From SHLJ01 sp041618535 (lineage in GTDB: Bacteria > Bacteroidota > Bacteroidia > Flavobacteriales > Flavobacteriaceae), in the NCBI GenBank assembly GCA_041618535.1, contig JBFKFP010000132.1, forward strand, positions 1-7,942: 7,942 nt of DNA, read 5' to 3'. The notes below the pieces were generated by a model, which was given only the letters and a program-made list of their open reading frames with translations, made no database searches and had not been told where the DNA came from. Position numbers and translations under genes: made by a program. Position 1 is the stretch's first letter. Each line of letters begins with the position of its first letter. Below are positions 1 through 7,250 of this stretch, piece by piece.

Positions 1-2238
1 ACCAGTTTATCAGGAACTATAGATCCCTACTCCCTTAGTACTGGTAAGTTTGAGATTGGAAGAACTTCACGAGATGTTGCTGATAGGCATTATTTCACAG
101 GTGATATCGATGAGGTGCGTGTATTTGACACCGTGCTTACCGACGAGCAGATCCAGCAAATGGTTTACCAGGAGATACAGAACAATAACGGGAATGTGGC
201 CGGAGCCATTGTTCCAAAGGATATAAAAGACATTGCAAGTGACACCCGAGTTTCATGGAATAACCTGGTAGCTTACTACCCGATGACAGACATAATCTCG
301 TGGACCAGGACCAAGGATTACTCTATGTACGACAGAATGACCAAACTTCACAATATCACCACCATGCTGGATCAGACGGCTCCTATGCCTTATGAGACCA
401 AGTTAAGTGGGGATTGGACAAGCGAGGGCACATGGTTGCATGGTGATGTATGGGATATCGAGAGTGCTGCTACAAATAAGGACTGGAGTATTGTCAGGAT
501 CAACGGTGGCCATGCTGTAACAAGCAGTAACAACCACACCCATCTTGGGACTGTTATCGAGGACAGTGCGAGTCTGACCCTTAACGCTGATAAAGCTCTT
601 ACCAACACTTATTACTTGGAATTAAACGGCACGTTAGACTTAGATGGTGATTCTCAGCTGATACAGGGAATCAACAGTGACCTGGTCACCTCAGCCAATG
701 GTAAGGTCATAAGAGGCCAGCACGCCAATCAGAACATGTTCCGATATACGTATATGTCGTCACCTGTTGGTGCACAAGGTTTAACCACCCTGGGTAATGA
801 CAATGCGGCGGTTAACAACCCGAATAACACCACCTTTAGTTTAAACATGCTAAAAGAGGGTGATGGAACCCCGGTACAGTTTACCAGCGCTTATGATGAG
901 GTTGGGAAGCTAAGTACACGATGGACCTATACTTTTTTGAACGGGATCACCTATTACGACTGGGCTTCTTTGACTCCGGCAACAAGCATCAATCCTGGTG
1001 TGGGTTATATCCACAAGGGTATGGCCAATGGAGAAGGTTCATTGGAACTACTATTTGAAGGACGACCTAACAATGGAACGATATTGATCACAGCCGATGA
1101 TGTGGACGGTGATTCTGCTAACGAGAGTCAGCCTGATGTTACCCAGACCACTACCCTTATCGGTAATCCTTATCCGTCGGCTATAGATGCACATAAGTTC
1201 ATCGATGATAACGCCGGAGTGATAAGTGGAACGATCTACCTTTGGCAGCAATGGGGAGGTAATAACCATAACCTTTATGAGTATGAAGGGGGTTATGCCA
1301 CACTCAATAAGATGGCCAAGATCAGGGCATACCAATTCCAGGGTATGTCGGGAGGAAATAATGGAAACCAGGACGGAACCCTTACTCCAACCCAGTATAT
1401 AGGCGTAGGCCAGTCTTTTATGACCGAGGTGTTCGCCGACGGCGACATCGAGTTCAACAACTCTCAACGTGTGTTTAAGCGTGAGAGCGTAGGTGAGGTT
1501 GAGTTTTTCAGGACTTCAGACTCGAAGAATGCAGAGCAGGATACAGATAATCTACAAATTATCCATATGGAATATGGTACAGTGGCGGGTCACTCAAGGG
1601 AGATGGTAGTCGGATTCAGTAATTTCACCACCATGGAATTTGATTATGGATATGATGCGGAGTTATTCGATGCCAAGAGCGAAGATATGTATACCATGCT
1701 TGGTGATAAAAAAATGATTGCACAGGCCTATCCGCAGATCACAGTAGGTATGGAGATCCCGTTGGTGATCAAAACCACAGGAACCAAGCCATTGCGCATA
1801 AAAGCAACCGAGTTCACCAACCTTGAGAACCAGGAAGTTTACCTTTGGGACAAGTACAATGACACTTACTTTGACCTGACCACAGGTGCTTCTTATGGCT
1901 TCACGGCCGAGGCCGGAACATACACAGATCGATTCTCGATCGTATTCCAGTCGCAGGATTCACAAGACACACTTAGTGATGAGGAGGTCATGCTAAACGA
2001 GAGCCTGATCTACTTCAACACCAACACAGACAGGATCTATATCAAGGGACTGAATGCTGACAGTAAAAGAATTAACCTGATAGACCTGTCAGGAAAGACG
2101 ATATATCAATTTGGCGAGGTGACTACCAGCGAGATGGAGTCAGGCTTACCAATCACAAACATAAGTAGTGGCATCTATATGGTAAGTGTTGTAACAGACA
2201 CCAACCACCTAATCAATAAGAAGCTTCTTATCGATTGA
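1..2238 (+). CDS. Large T9SS-secreted surface protein with LamG-like domain, 3' part only
   Basis: The frame is open from base 1, so the start lies upstream; 745 residues plus a TAA-less TGA stop are visible. Residues 1-52 match the end of a LamG/concanavalin-like jellyroll domain (GDIDEVRVFD, then LTDEQIQ). Residues of about 90-660 form a beta-rich, Asn/Thr/Gly-rich extracellular region of the type seen in large flavobacterial adhesin-like proteins, with recognisable pieces such as NQNMFRYTYMSSPVG, INPGVGYIHKG and LIGNPYPSAIDA (about residues 386-397). I see no cysteine in the visible part, which suits an exported protein. The last 75-80 residues, ending SSGIYMVSVV then NKKLLID, look like a T9SS type A C-terminal sorting domain, which directs export across the outer membrane and attachment or release at the cell surface. 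The usual YPNP entry to that domain is replaced by IYFNTNT. Any enzymatic or binding activity would be encoded upstream. Substrate and partner are unknown; LamG domains often bind carbohydrate, but that is only a family-level hint. Confidence 0.88.
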   Translation, partial: TSLSGTIDPYSLSTGKFEIGRTSRDVADRHYFTGDIDEVRVFDTVLTDEQIQQMVYQEIQNNNGNVAGAIVPKDIKDIASDTRVSWNNLVAYYPMTDIISWTRTKDYSMYDRMTKLHNITTMLDQTAPMPYETKLSGDWTSEGTWLHGDVWDIESAATNKDWSIVRINGGHAVTSSNNHTHLGTVIEDSASLTLNADKALTNTYYLELNGTLDLDGDSQLIQGINSDLVTSANGKVIRGQHANQNMFRYTYMSSPVGAQGLTTLGNDNAAVNNPNNTTFSLNMLKEGDGTPVQFTSAYDEVGKLSTRWTYTFLNGITYYDWASLTPATSINPGVGYIHKGMANGEGSLELLFEGRPNNGTILITADDVDGDSANESQPDVTQTTTLIGNPYPSAIDAHKFIDDNAGVISGTIYLWQQWGGNNHNLYEYEGGYATLNKMAKIRAYQFQGMSGGNNGNQDGTLTPTQYIGVGQSFMTEVFADGDIEFNNSQRVFKRESVGEVEFFRTSDSKNAEQDTDNLQIIHMEYGTVAGHSREMVVGFSNFTTMEFDYGYDAELFDAKSEDMYTMLGDKKMIAQAYPQITVGMEIPLVIKTTGTKPLRIKATEFTNLENQEVYLWDKYNDTYFDLTTGASYGFTAEAGTYTDRFSIVFQSQDSQDTLSDEEVMLNESLIYFNTNTDRIYIKGLNADSKRINLIDLSGKTIYQFGEVTTSEMESGLPITNISSGIYMVSVVTDTNHLINKKLLID

Positions 2239-2263
2239 TAGAATTGTTACATAATAGGGGACG

Positions 2264-2296
2264 AAAACCGGGGCTAGTAAGCACCGGTTTTTTTTT
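2264..2296 (+). terminator. Intrinsic terminator after the T9SS surface protein gene
   Basis: An 8-bp perfect stem, AAAACCGG (2264-2271) with CCGGTTTT (2284-2291), can be extended inside by a short GC/GC pairing past one G-A mismatch, leaving a TAGTAA loop. It runs straight into a tract of nine T (2288-2296). It lies 26 bases after the stop codon and should separate the surface protein gene from ileS. Confidence 0.85.
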
Positions 2297-2328
2297 GGTT
2301 TTAGCCAAATGAATTCGGTATAAATCCT

Positions 2329-2336
2329 TATTTTCG
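2329..2336 (+). promoter_or_regulatory. Possible -7 box of the ileS promoter
   Basis: TATTTTCG, followed by C, fits the Bacteroidetes sigma-ABfr -7 consensus TAnnTTTG with one mismatch. It lies after the upstream terminator and 24 bases before the ileS ATG, which would give a 5' leader of roughly 15-20 bases. A convincing -33 TTTG at the expected 17-23 base distance is absent; the nearest weak candidate is TTAG at 2301-2304. The call rests on position and the single box. Confidence 0.4.
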
Positions 2337-2360
2337 CAATCTTGATAAAACAGCCGGAAC

Positions 2361-5300
2361 ATGAGTCTTAAATTTCCTGAATATAAAGGACTTGACTTGC
2401 CGAAAATCACTTCGGAAATCCTTGAATATTGGAGGGATAATGACATTTTTGAGAAAAGTGTCAGCTCAAAAGATGGGCGACCGTCCTATGTTTTTTATGA
2501 AGGGCCTCCTTCGGCAAACGGACTTCCCGGGGTACACCACGTTTTATCAAGGGCGATAAAGGATATTTTTACCAGGTACAAGACCATGAAAGGATTCCAG
2601 GTTAAGCGGAAAGCTGGCTGGGATACCCACGGCTTGCCGGTTGAGCTGGGCGTGGAAAAGGAGCTCGGCATCACCAAGGAAGATATCGGGAAAAAGATCA
2701 GTATAGAGGAATATAACGAAGCATGTAAAAAGGCTGTTATGCGTTATACCGACAGCTGGAATGAGCTCACCCAGAAAATGGGTTACTGGATCAATATGGA
2801 TGATCCTTATGTCACCTACCGGCCAAAATACATGGAAACTGTCTGGTGGCTGTTAAAACAGATCTTTGACAAAGGCCTGCTCTACAAAGGATATACGATC
2901 CAGCCTTATTCACCAAAGGCAGGAACCGGCCTTAGCTCCCATGAATTAAACATGCCCGGGACTTACCAGGATATTACCGACACCACTGTTGTGGCACAGT
3001 TCAAGGCTGTTAACGAGAGTTTACCCGACTTTCTTCAAAATGAAGGAGACATCCATTTCCTGGCATGGACCACAACACCGTGGACACTGCCGAGCAACAC
3101 GGCGCTTACCGTTGGTAAGAAGATTCAATATGTGTTGATTCAAACGTTTAATCAATACACCTACGAGCCGGTCAAGGTTGTTCTGGCGGAAAACCTGGTG
3201 GACAAGCAATTCAGCGGGAATTTTTTCGAGGTGCAATCCGACTCCGAACTGGCTGAATACAGCTCGGAACACAAAAAGATACCATTCAGGAAATTGAGAT
3301 CCTTCAAGGGATCAGATCTTCTTGAGACCAGGTATGAACAATTGCTGCCCTATGCCCTCCCGTATCAAAATCCCCAAAACGCTTTCCGCGTGATCGCCGG
3401 TGATTTTGTTACCACAGAAGATGGAACCGGAATAGTCCATACCGCCCCTACTTTTGGTGCGGATGATGCCATGGTAGCGAAGCAGGTCTCCCCCGAGGTC
3501 CCGCCCATGTTGGTAAAGGATGATAATGGCAATCTGGTGCCGTTGGTCGACTTGCAAGGCCGCTTCAGGCCCGAAATGGCTGAATTAGCCGGAAAATACG
3601 TTAAGAACGAGTACTACGACGAAGGAATGGCTCCTGAGCGTTCGGTAGATGTGGAACTGGCTATCAGGCTAAAAGAGGAGAACAAAGCCTTCAGGGTTGA
3701 AAAATATAAGCACAGCTACCCCAATTGCTGGAGAACGGATAAGCCTATACTCTATTATCCGCTGGATTCCTGGTTTATCAAAGTTACCGATGTCAGGGAA
3801 CGGATGGTTGAATTAAACAACACCATAAACTGGAAGCCGAAATCAACCGGGGAAGGCCGATTTGGTAATTGGCTTGCCAATGCAAACGACTGGAACCTGT
3901 CCCGATCCAGATTCTGGGGAATCCCACTGCCGGTCTGGCGAACTGAAGACGGGAAAAAGGCTAAATGCATCGGAAGTGTTGAAGAGCTTAAATCCGAAAT
4001 GGACAAAGCTGTTGAGAAAGGCTACATGGATAAGAATCTTTTCGATGAATTTGTACCAGGGGACATGTCTGATGACAATTACGAAAAGATCGATCTGCAC
4101 AAGAATATAGTTGACAAGATTGTACTGGTCTCAGATGATGGAAAACCTATGCACAGGGAGGCCGACCTAATCGATGTCTGGTTCGATTCGGGCAGCATGC
4201 CTTATGCGCAATGGCATTATCCATTTGAGAACAGGGAACTTATAGATAGCAGGGAAGGCTTTCCGGCCGATTTCATAGCAGAAGGGGTTGATCAAACCCG
4301 CGGATGGTTCTACACACTGCATGCGATAGCCACCATGGTTTTTGACTCGGTTTCTTTCAAGAATGTGGTTTCAAATGGCCTGGTGCTTGATAAGAACGCC
4401 CAGAAGATGTCTAAGCGTCTCGGTAACGCGGTTGACCCCTTCGATACATTAGAACGATTTGGCCCTGACGCCACGCGCTGGTACATGATCAGTAACGCAA
4501 ACCCATGGGATAATCTGAAATTCGACCTTGATGGCATTGTTGAGGTTAACAGGAAGTTCTTCGGAACCCTCTACAATACGTATGCATTTTTTGCCTTATA
4601 CACCAACCTTGATCAATTCAATTACCAGGAGGCTGATATACCTTTGAACCAGAGACCGGAAATAGACCGTTGGATCCTATCAGAGTTGAATACGCTCATA
4701 AAGAAAGTTGATGAATGCTATGATGATTATGAGCCGACCAAAGCTGCAAGGGCGATATCATATTTTACACAGGAATACCTTAGCAACTGGTTTGTAAGGC
4801 TTAGCAGAAGGCGTTTCTGGAAGGGAGATTATGAAGAAGACAAGCTCTCAGCCTACCAGACGCTTTATACCTGTCTTTTGACGATTGTGAAATTAGCAGC
4901 TCCCATAGCTCCTTTTGTAACCGACCGCATTTACCTCGATCTTAATAGTGTAAGCGGGAAGGAGAAATTTGATTCGGTACATCTTGCAGATTTTCCGGTA
5001 TTCGATGAGAAGTTCGTTGATAAGGCACTGGAGCGGAAAATGGAGAATGCTCAAACAATATCCTCGCTTGTACTTTCGTTAAGGGCTAAAGAAAAGATCA
5101 AGGTAAGACAGCCACTTCAGAAGATCATGATCCCGATTGATTCCGAAGAACAAAAACAGGAAATTCTTGCGGTATCAGACCTTATAAAACATGAAGTTAA
5201 TATTAAGGAGGTTGAATTGCTCGAAGACGCTTCAGACATCCTGGTGAAACAGATTAAGCCTAATTTCAAGGTTTTGGGCCCCCGATTTGGTAAGGACATG

Positions 5301-5765
5301 AAGCAGATTGCCGCCAAAATCGGTTCATTTGGTTCTGAGGAGATAAAAAAAATCGAGCAAAATGGAGAATTAAACATTGAAATTAATGGAAAAAACGTTA
5401 TTTTGGGAATAGGGGAAGTCGAGATCACTTCCCAGGATATCGAAGGATGGCTTGTAGCTAATGAGGGATCTCTTACCGTAGCACTGGATGTCACTGTAAC
5501 TGAAGAGCTGAGAAAAGAGGGGATTGCCAGGGAACTGGTAAACCGGATCCAGAATCTTCGAAAGGATTCAGGATTCGAAGTCACCGACAGGATTGATGTT
5601 GTCCTTCAGAAAAATGAAAAAATAGAAAACGCCGTCAAGACGAATCTTGATTATATAAAAACCGAAACTTTAACCGAAGAACTTGAAATTATGGACCAGG
5701 TAAATAACGGTATAGATATTGCATTCGATGATATACAGACCAGGTTATTTATCCAAAAACATTGA
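2361..5765 (+). CDS. ileS: Isoleucyl-tRNA synthetase (IleRS), eukaryote-like type 2
   Basis: This cytoplasmic class I synthetase charges tRNA-Ile with isoleucine using ATP. At 1134 residues it has the usual length for Bacteroidetes IleRS and is longer than the ~940-residue E. coli type. The signature motif that is normally HxGH reads GVHH (residues 57-60, within PSANGLPGVHHVLSR); the second ATP motif is KMSKR (682-686). The CP1 editing domain carries WTTTPWTLPSN (236-246) and GTGIVHTAPTFGADD (355-369), whose last acidic residues include the family's conserved editing Asp. An anticodon-binding helical domain follows from about residue 770 (SNWFVRLSRRRFW). No C-terminal CxxC zinc finger is present, and KMSKR and the FG in the editing motif also resemble eukaryotic enzymes, so I place it in the IleRS2 clade. 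ATG 2361 is the first start after the terminator and begins the family N-terminus (MSLKFPEYKGLDLP). There is no obvious Shine-Dalgarno site, as is normal in this phylum. The stop overlaps the region of possible starts of the next gene, suggesting cotranscription. Confidence 0.98.
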   Translation: MSLKFPEYKGLDLPKITSEILEYWRDNDIFEKSVSSKDGRPSYVFYEGPPSANGLPGVHHVLSRAIKDIFTRYKTMKGFQVKRKAGWDTHGLPVELGVEKELGITKEDIGKKISIEEYNEACKKAVMRYTDSWNELTQKMGYWINMDDPYVTYRPKYMETVWWLLKQIFDKGLLYKGYTIQPYSPKAGTGLSSHELNMPGTYQDITDTTVVAQFKAVNESLPDFLQNEGDIHFLAWTTTPWTLPSNTALTVGKKIQYVLIQTFNQYTYEPVKVVLAENLVDKQFSGNFFEVQSDSELAEYSSEHKKIPFRKLRSFKGSDLLETRYEQLLPYALPYQNPQNAFRVIAGDFVTTEDGTGIVHTAPTFGADDAMVAKQVSPEVPPMLVKDDNGNLVPLVDLQGRFRPEMAELAGKYVKNEYYDEGMAPERSVDVELAIRLKEENKAFRVEKYKHSYPNCWRTDKPILYYPLDSWFIKVTDVRERMVELNNTINWKPKSTGEGRFGNWLANANDWNLSRSRFWGIPLPVWRTEDGKKAKCIGSVEELKSEMDKAVEKGYMDKNLFDEFVPGDMSDDNYEKIDLHKNIVDKIVLVSDDGKPMHREADLIDVWFDSGSMPYAQWHYPFENRELIDSREGFPADFIAEGVDQTRGWFYTLHAIATMVFDSVSFKNVVSNGLVLDKNAQKMSKRLGNAVDPFDTLERFGPDATRWYMISNANPWDNLKFDLDGIVEVNRKFFGTLYNTYAFFALYTNLDQFNYQEADIPLNQRPEIDRWILSELNTLIKKVDECYDDYEPTKAARAISYFTQEYLSNWFVRLSRRRFWKGDYEEDKLSAYQTLYTCLLTIVKLAAPIAPFVTDRIYLDLNSVSGKEKFDSVHLADFPVFDEKFVDKALERKMENAQTISSLVLSLRAKEKIKVRQPLQKIMIPIDSEEQKQEILAVSDLIKHEVNIKEVELLEDASDILVKQIKPNFKVLGPRFGKDMKQIAAKIGSFGSEEIKKIEQNGELNIEINGKNVILGIGEVEITSQDIEGWLVANEGSLTVALDVTVTEELRKEGIARELVNRIQNLRKDSGFEVTDRIDVVLQKNEKIENAVKTNLDYIKTETLTEELEIMDQVNNGIDIAFDDIQTRLFIQKH

Positions 5766-5770
5766 TGATC

Positions 5771-6154
5771 ATGGCAGTAGACACTAATAACAGATATTCA
5801 GATGAGGAATTGGCTGAATTCAAAAAGCTGATCCAGGAAAAGATAGAAAAAGCGAGGCACGATCTTGAGCTGATCAAAAGTGCTTACATGAACGACCATA
5901 ATAACGGCACGGAAGACACTTCGCCAACGTTTAAGGCATTTGACGAGGGCAGTGAAGTGATGAGCAAGGAGGCGAATTCTCAACTGGCTATCAGGCAGGA
6001 GAAATTTATACGCGACTTGCGGAATGCCCTTATTCGTATCGAGAATAAAACTTATGGAATTTGCAGGGTGACCGGAAAATTGATCAATAAGGAGCGACTC
6101 AAACTTGTTCCTCATGCCACCCTGAGTATCGAGGCTAAAAACATGCAGAAATAA
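5771..6154 (+). CDS. DksA/TraR-family protein with degenerate zinc site
   Basis: This 127-residue protein belongs to the DksA/TraR family, whose members enter the RNA polymerase secondary channel and alter initiation, often with ppGpp. Residues of about 10-40 and 60-95 form two charged helices expected to make the coiled coil, and the C-terminal part aligns without gaps to the DksA zinc-finger region (YGICRVTGKL to LSIEAKNMQK). Of the four zinc cysteines only Cys98 remains; the other positions are Thr101, Ser119 and Ala122. The tip segment TSPTFKAFDE lacks the two tip aspartates of E. coli DksA if aligned on its Pro and Ala, so E. coli-like activity should not be assumed. I know similar proteins beside ileS in other flavobacteria, so this is a lineage form and not a broken gene. 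ATG 5771 gives the usual start MAVDTNNRYSDEEL. An in-frame ATG at 5765 overlaps the ileS stop (TGATG) and is an alternative. Expression is probably from the ileS promoter, coupled to ileS translation. Confidence 0.88.
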   Translation: MAVDTNNRYSDEELAEFKKLIQEKIEKARHDLELIKSAYMNDHNNGTEDTSPTFKAFDEGSEVMSKEANSQLAIRQEKFIRDLRNALIRIENKTYGICRVTGKLINKERLKLVPHATLSIEAKNMQK

Positions 6155-6172
6155 GCTTCATATAAATATTTT

Positions 6173-6200
6173 AAAGCCTTCATTATTGAAGGCTTTTTTT
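6173..6200 (+). terminator. Intrinsic terminator after the DksA-like gene
   Basis: A 9-bp perfect stem, AAAGCCTTC (6173-6181) with GAAGGCTTT (6188-6196), encloses the six-base loop ATTATT and ends in a run of seven T (6194-6200). It begins 18 bases after the stop codon, so it should end the ileS / DksA-like transcript before lspA. Confidence 0.9.
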
Positions 6201-6213
6201 ATGCTGAAATAAA

Positions 6214-6562
6214 ATGATACAACTGATTCTAGTGCTAATATTTTGATTTTTTAATGACCCTGATTGCACATAATAAGGATGGCGGTATCTCAAGTGCATG
6301 GCAGATTGGGGAGGTCAATGCCCTTGGATATCGGTTTCAGTGAAATACGACATGCTTAAATATCAACTTGCCTGGTTTAATTGGGAGGTGAAAAGGAATA
6401 GTAAGTGAGGCTGATATCATAACTTATAGCGGCGTTATAAAGATCATTACCCAAAATACGGGAACCGATGCCAAAGCAGATAGGGGAACATCGTTTTTTC
6501 AGGCCTGGAAAAATGAAGGTCATTTTGGAAATGGCGCCCTAAACGGGGTAATATCAGAATAG
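6214..6562 (+). pseudogene. Possible decayed small gene in the spacer before lspA
   Basis: The stretch between the terminator and lspA (6201-6602) has no intact gene, but parts read like protein. ATG 6214 opens MIQLILVLIF and hits TGA at 6244. One base later the next frame continues DFLMTLIAHNKDGG and on to NALGYRFQ, then TGA at 6335. The first frame then gives VKYDMLKYQLAWFNWEVKRNS up to a stop at 6406, and the second frame resumes with EADIITYSGVIKIITQ and runs to TAG at 6560. A hydrophobic start followed by alternating frames would fit an exported or membrane-anchored small protein broken by several frameshifts. I do not recognise the family, and no single frame is open for more than about 60 codons, so chance coding-like sequence is a real alternative. 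Confidence 0.27.
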
Positions 6563-6587
6563 AATAAATGGAATAACAGAGTTTTAT

Positions 6588-6595
6588 TACTTTAG
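6588..6595 (+). promoter_or_regulatory. lspA: Possible -7 box of an lspA promoter
   Basis: TACTTTAG matches the Bacteroidetes -7 consensus TAnnTTTG at five of six fixed positions. It ends seven bases before the lspA ATG, so initiation at the usual distance would fall at or within a few bases of the start codon, giving a leaderless or nearly leaderless message. The region where a -33 TTTG would lie (about 6561-6571) is A-rich and has none. Support also comes from the terminator upstream, which makes a separate promoter necessary somewhere in 6201-6602. Confidence 0.42.
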
Positions 6596-6602
6596 CGGAC
6601 TT

Positions 6603-7250
6603 ATGAGTGTAAAACGTGCCATCCTTTATATCCTTCTGATCCTGCTTGCAGATCAATTTCTCAAGGTTTATGTGAAAACCTCTTTCACCTTGCAGGAGAA
6701 CAGGGTCGTCTTCAACTGGTTTCAGCTGCTCTTCGTGGAAAATGACGGGATGGCCTGGGGGACGAAGATCAGTGATTTTATACCCTTAATATCGGAGCGA
6801 ACGGCAAAATTCCTACTAACATGCTTTCGCATCATAGCTGTTTCTGGCATCGGGTACTGGCTTTATATAACTATAAAGAGAGGAGGATCCTCTATTTTAC
6901 TCTTTTCATTACTGCTAATATTTGCCGGTGCCCTGGGCAACATCATCGATTCGGTTTTTTATGGTGTGATCTTCAGTGAAAGTTACCCGGAAGTAGCGGT
7001 AGCATTCCCAGATGGAGGCGGATACGAGAGATTATTTTACGGGAAGGTTGTTGACATGCTTCATTTTCCTATTTGGAAGGGATACCTGCCCGAATGGGTT
7101 CCTTTCGCGGGAGGGAGTTATTTCACTTTTTTTGAACCGGTTTTCAACCTGGCGGATGTCGCGATAAGCACGGGTGTGGGGATGTTGATTATTTTTAATC
7201 GGAGAGCCTTCTCACAGTCAAAAGAACAGGCTATTTCTTCAAACCTGTAG
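6603..7250 (+). CDS. lspA: Lipoprotein signal peptidase (signal peptidase II)
   Basis: LspA is an inner-membrane aspartyl protease that removes the signal peptide of prolipoproteins after lipidation by Lgt, a step in making outer-membrane lipoproteins. The 215-residue protein has four hydrophobic segments at about residues 4-22, 66-89, 97-120 and 176-198. Family motifs in order are LADQFLK (Asp17), VENDGMAWG (Asn47), GALGNIID (109-116), VVDM (Asp151) and FNLADVAIS (Asp185); Asp151 and Asp185 are the expected catalytic pair. It is longer than the ~165-residue E. coli enzyme because of extra residues between GNIID and VVD and again between VVD and FNLAD, a pattern I associate with Bacteroidetes LspA. 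The usual Arg after GNxxD is Ser here. The start MSVKRAILYILL fits the family, with no in-frame alternative needed upstream. Its last 20 bases overlap the convergent hydrolase gene. It lies 448 bases after the DksA-like gene and a terminator, so it is probably transcribed on its own. Confidence 0.97.
   Translation: MSVKRAILYILLILLADQFLKVYVKTSFTLQENRVVFNWFQLLFVENDGMAWGTKISDFIPLISERTAKFLLTCFRIIAVSGIGYWLYITIKRGGSSILLFSLLLIFAGALGNIIDSVFYGVIFSESYPEVAVAFPDGGGYERLFYGKVVDMLHFPIWKGYLPEWVPFAGGSYFTFFEPVFNLADVAISTGVGMLIIFNRRAFSQSKEQAISSNL

Noticed and set aside
115..117. GTG at 115 as the start of the surface protein
   Set aside because: The frame is open from base 1 and the residues before 115 are part of the same LamG-like domain, so the gene simply begins outside the window.
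1051..1467. A 138-codon minus-strand reading frame
   Set aside because: It is opposite the surface protein gene, shows no recognisable motif, and is best explained as a shadow of the real frame.
2239..2360. A T-box or other riboswitch controlling ileS
   Set aside because: The space between the terminator and the ATG is only about 60 bases, too short for a T-box, and the hairpin present is placed and built as the terminator of the upstream gene.
5117..5584. A 155-codon minus-strand reading frame
   Set aside because: It lies wholly inside ileS on the opposite strand, its product is Ser/Phe/Ile-rich with no family resemblance, and the plus-strand protein there is clearly IleRS.
5798..6115. A 105-codon minus-strand reading frame
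   Set aside because: It is antisense to the DksA-like gene and has no recognisable motif.
6447..6656. A 69-codon minus-strand frame across the lspA start
   Set aside because: It overlaps the N-terminus of lspA, has no recognisable features, and lies where a promoter for lspA is expected.
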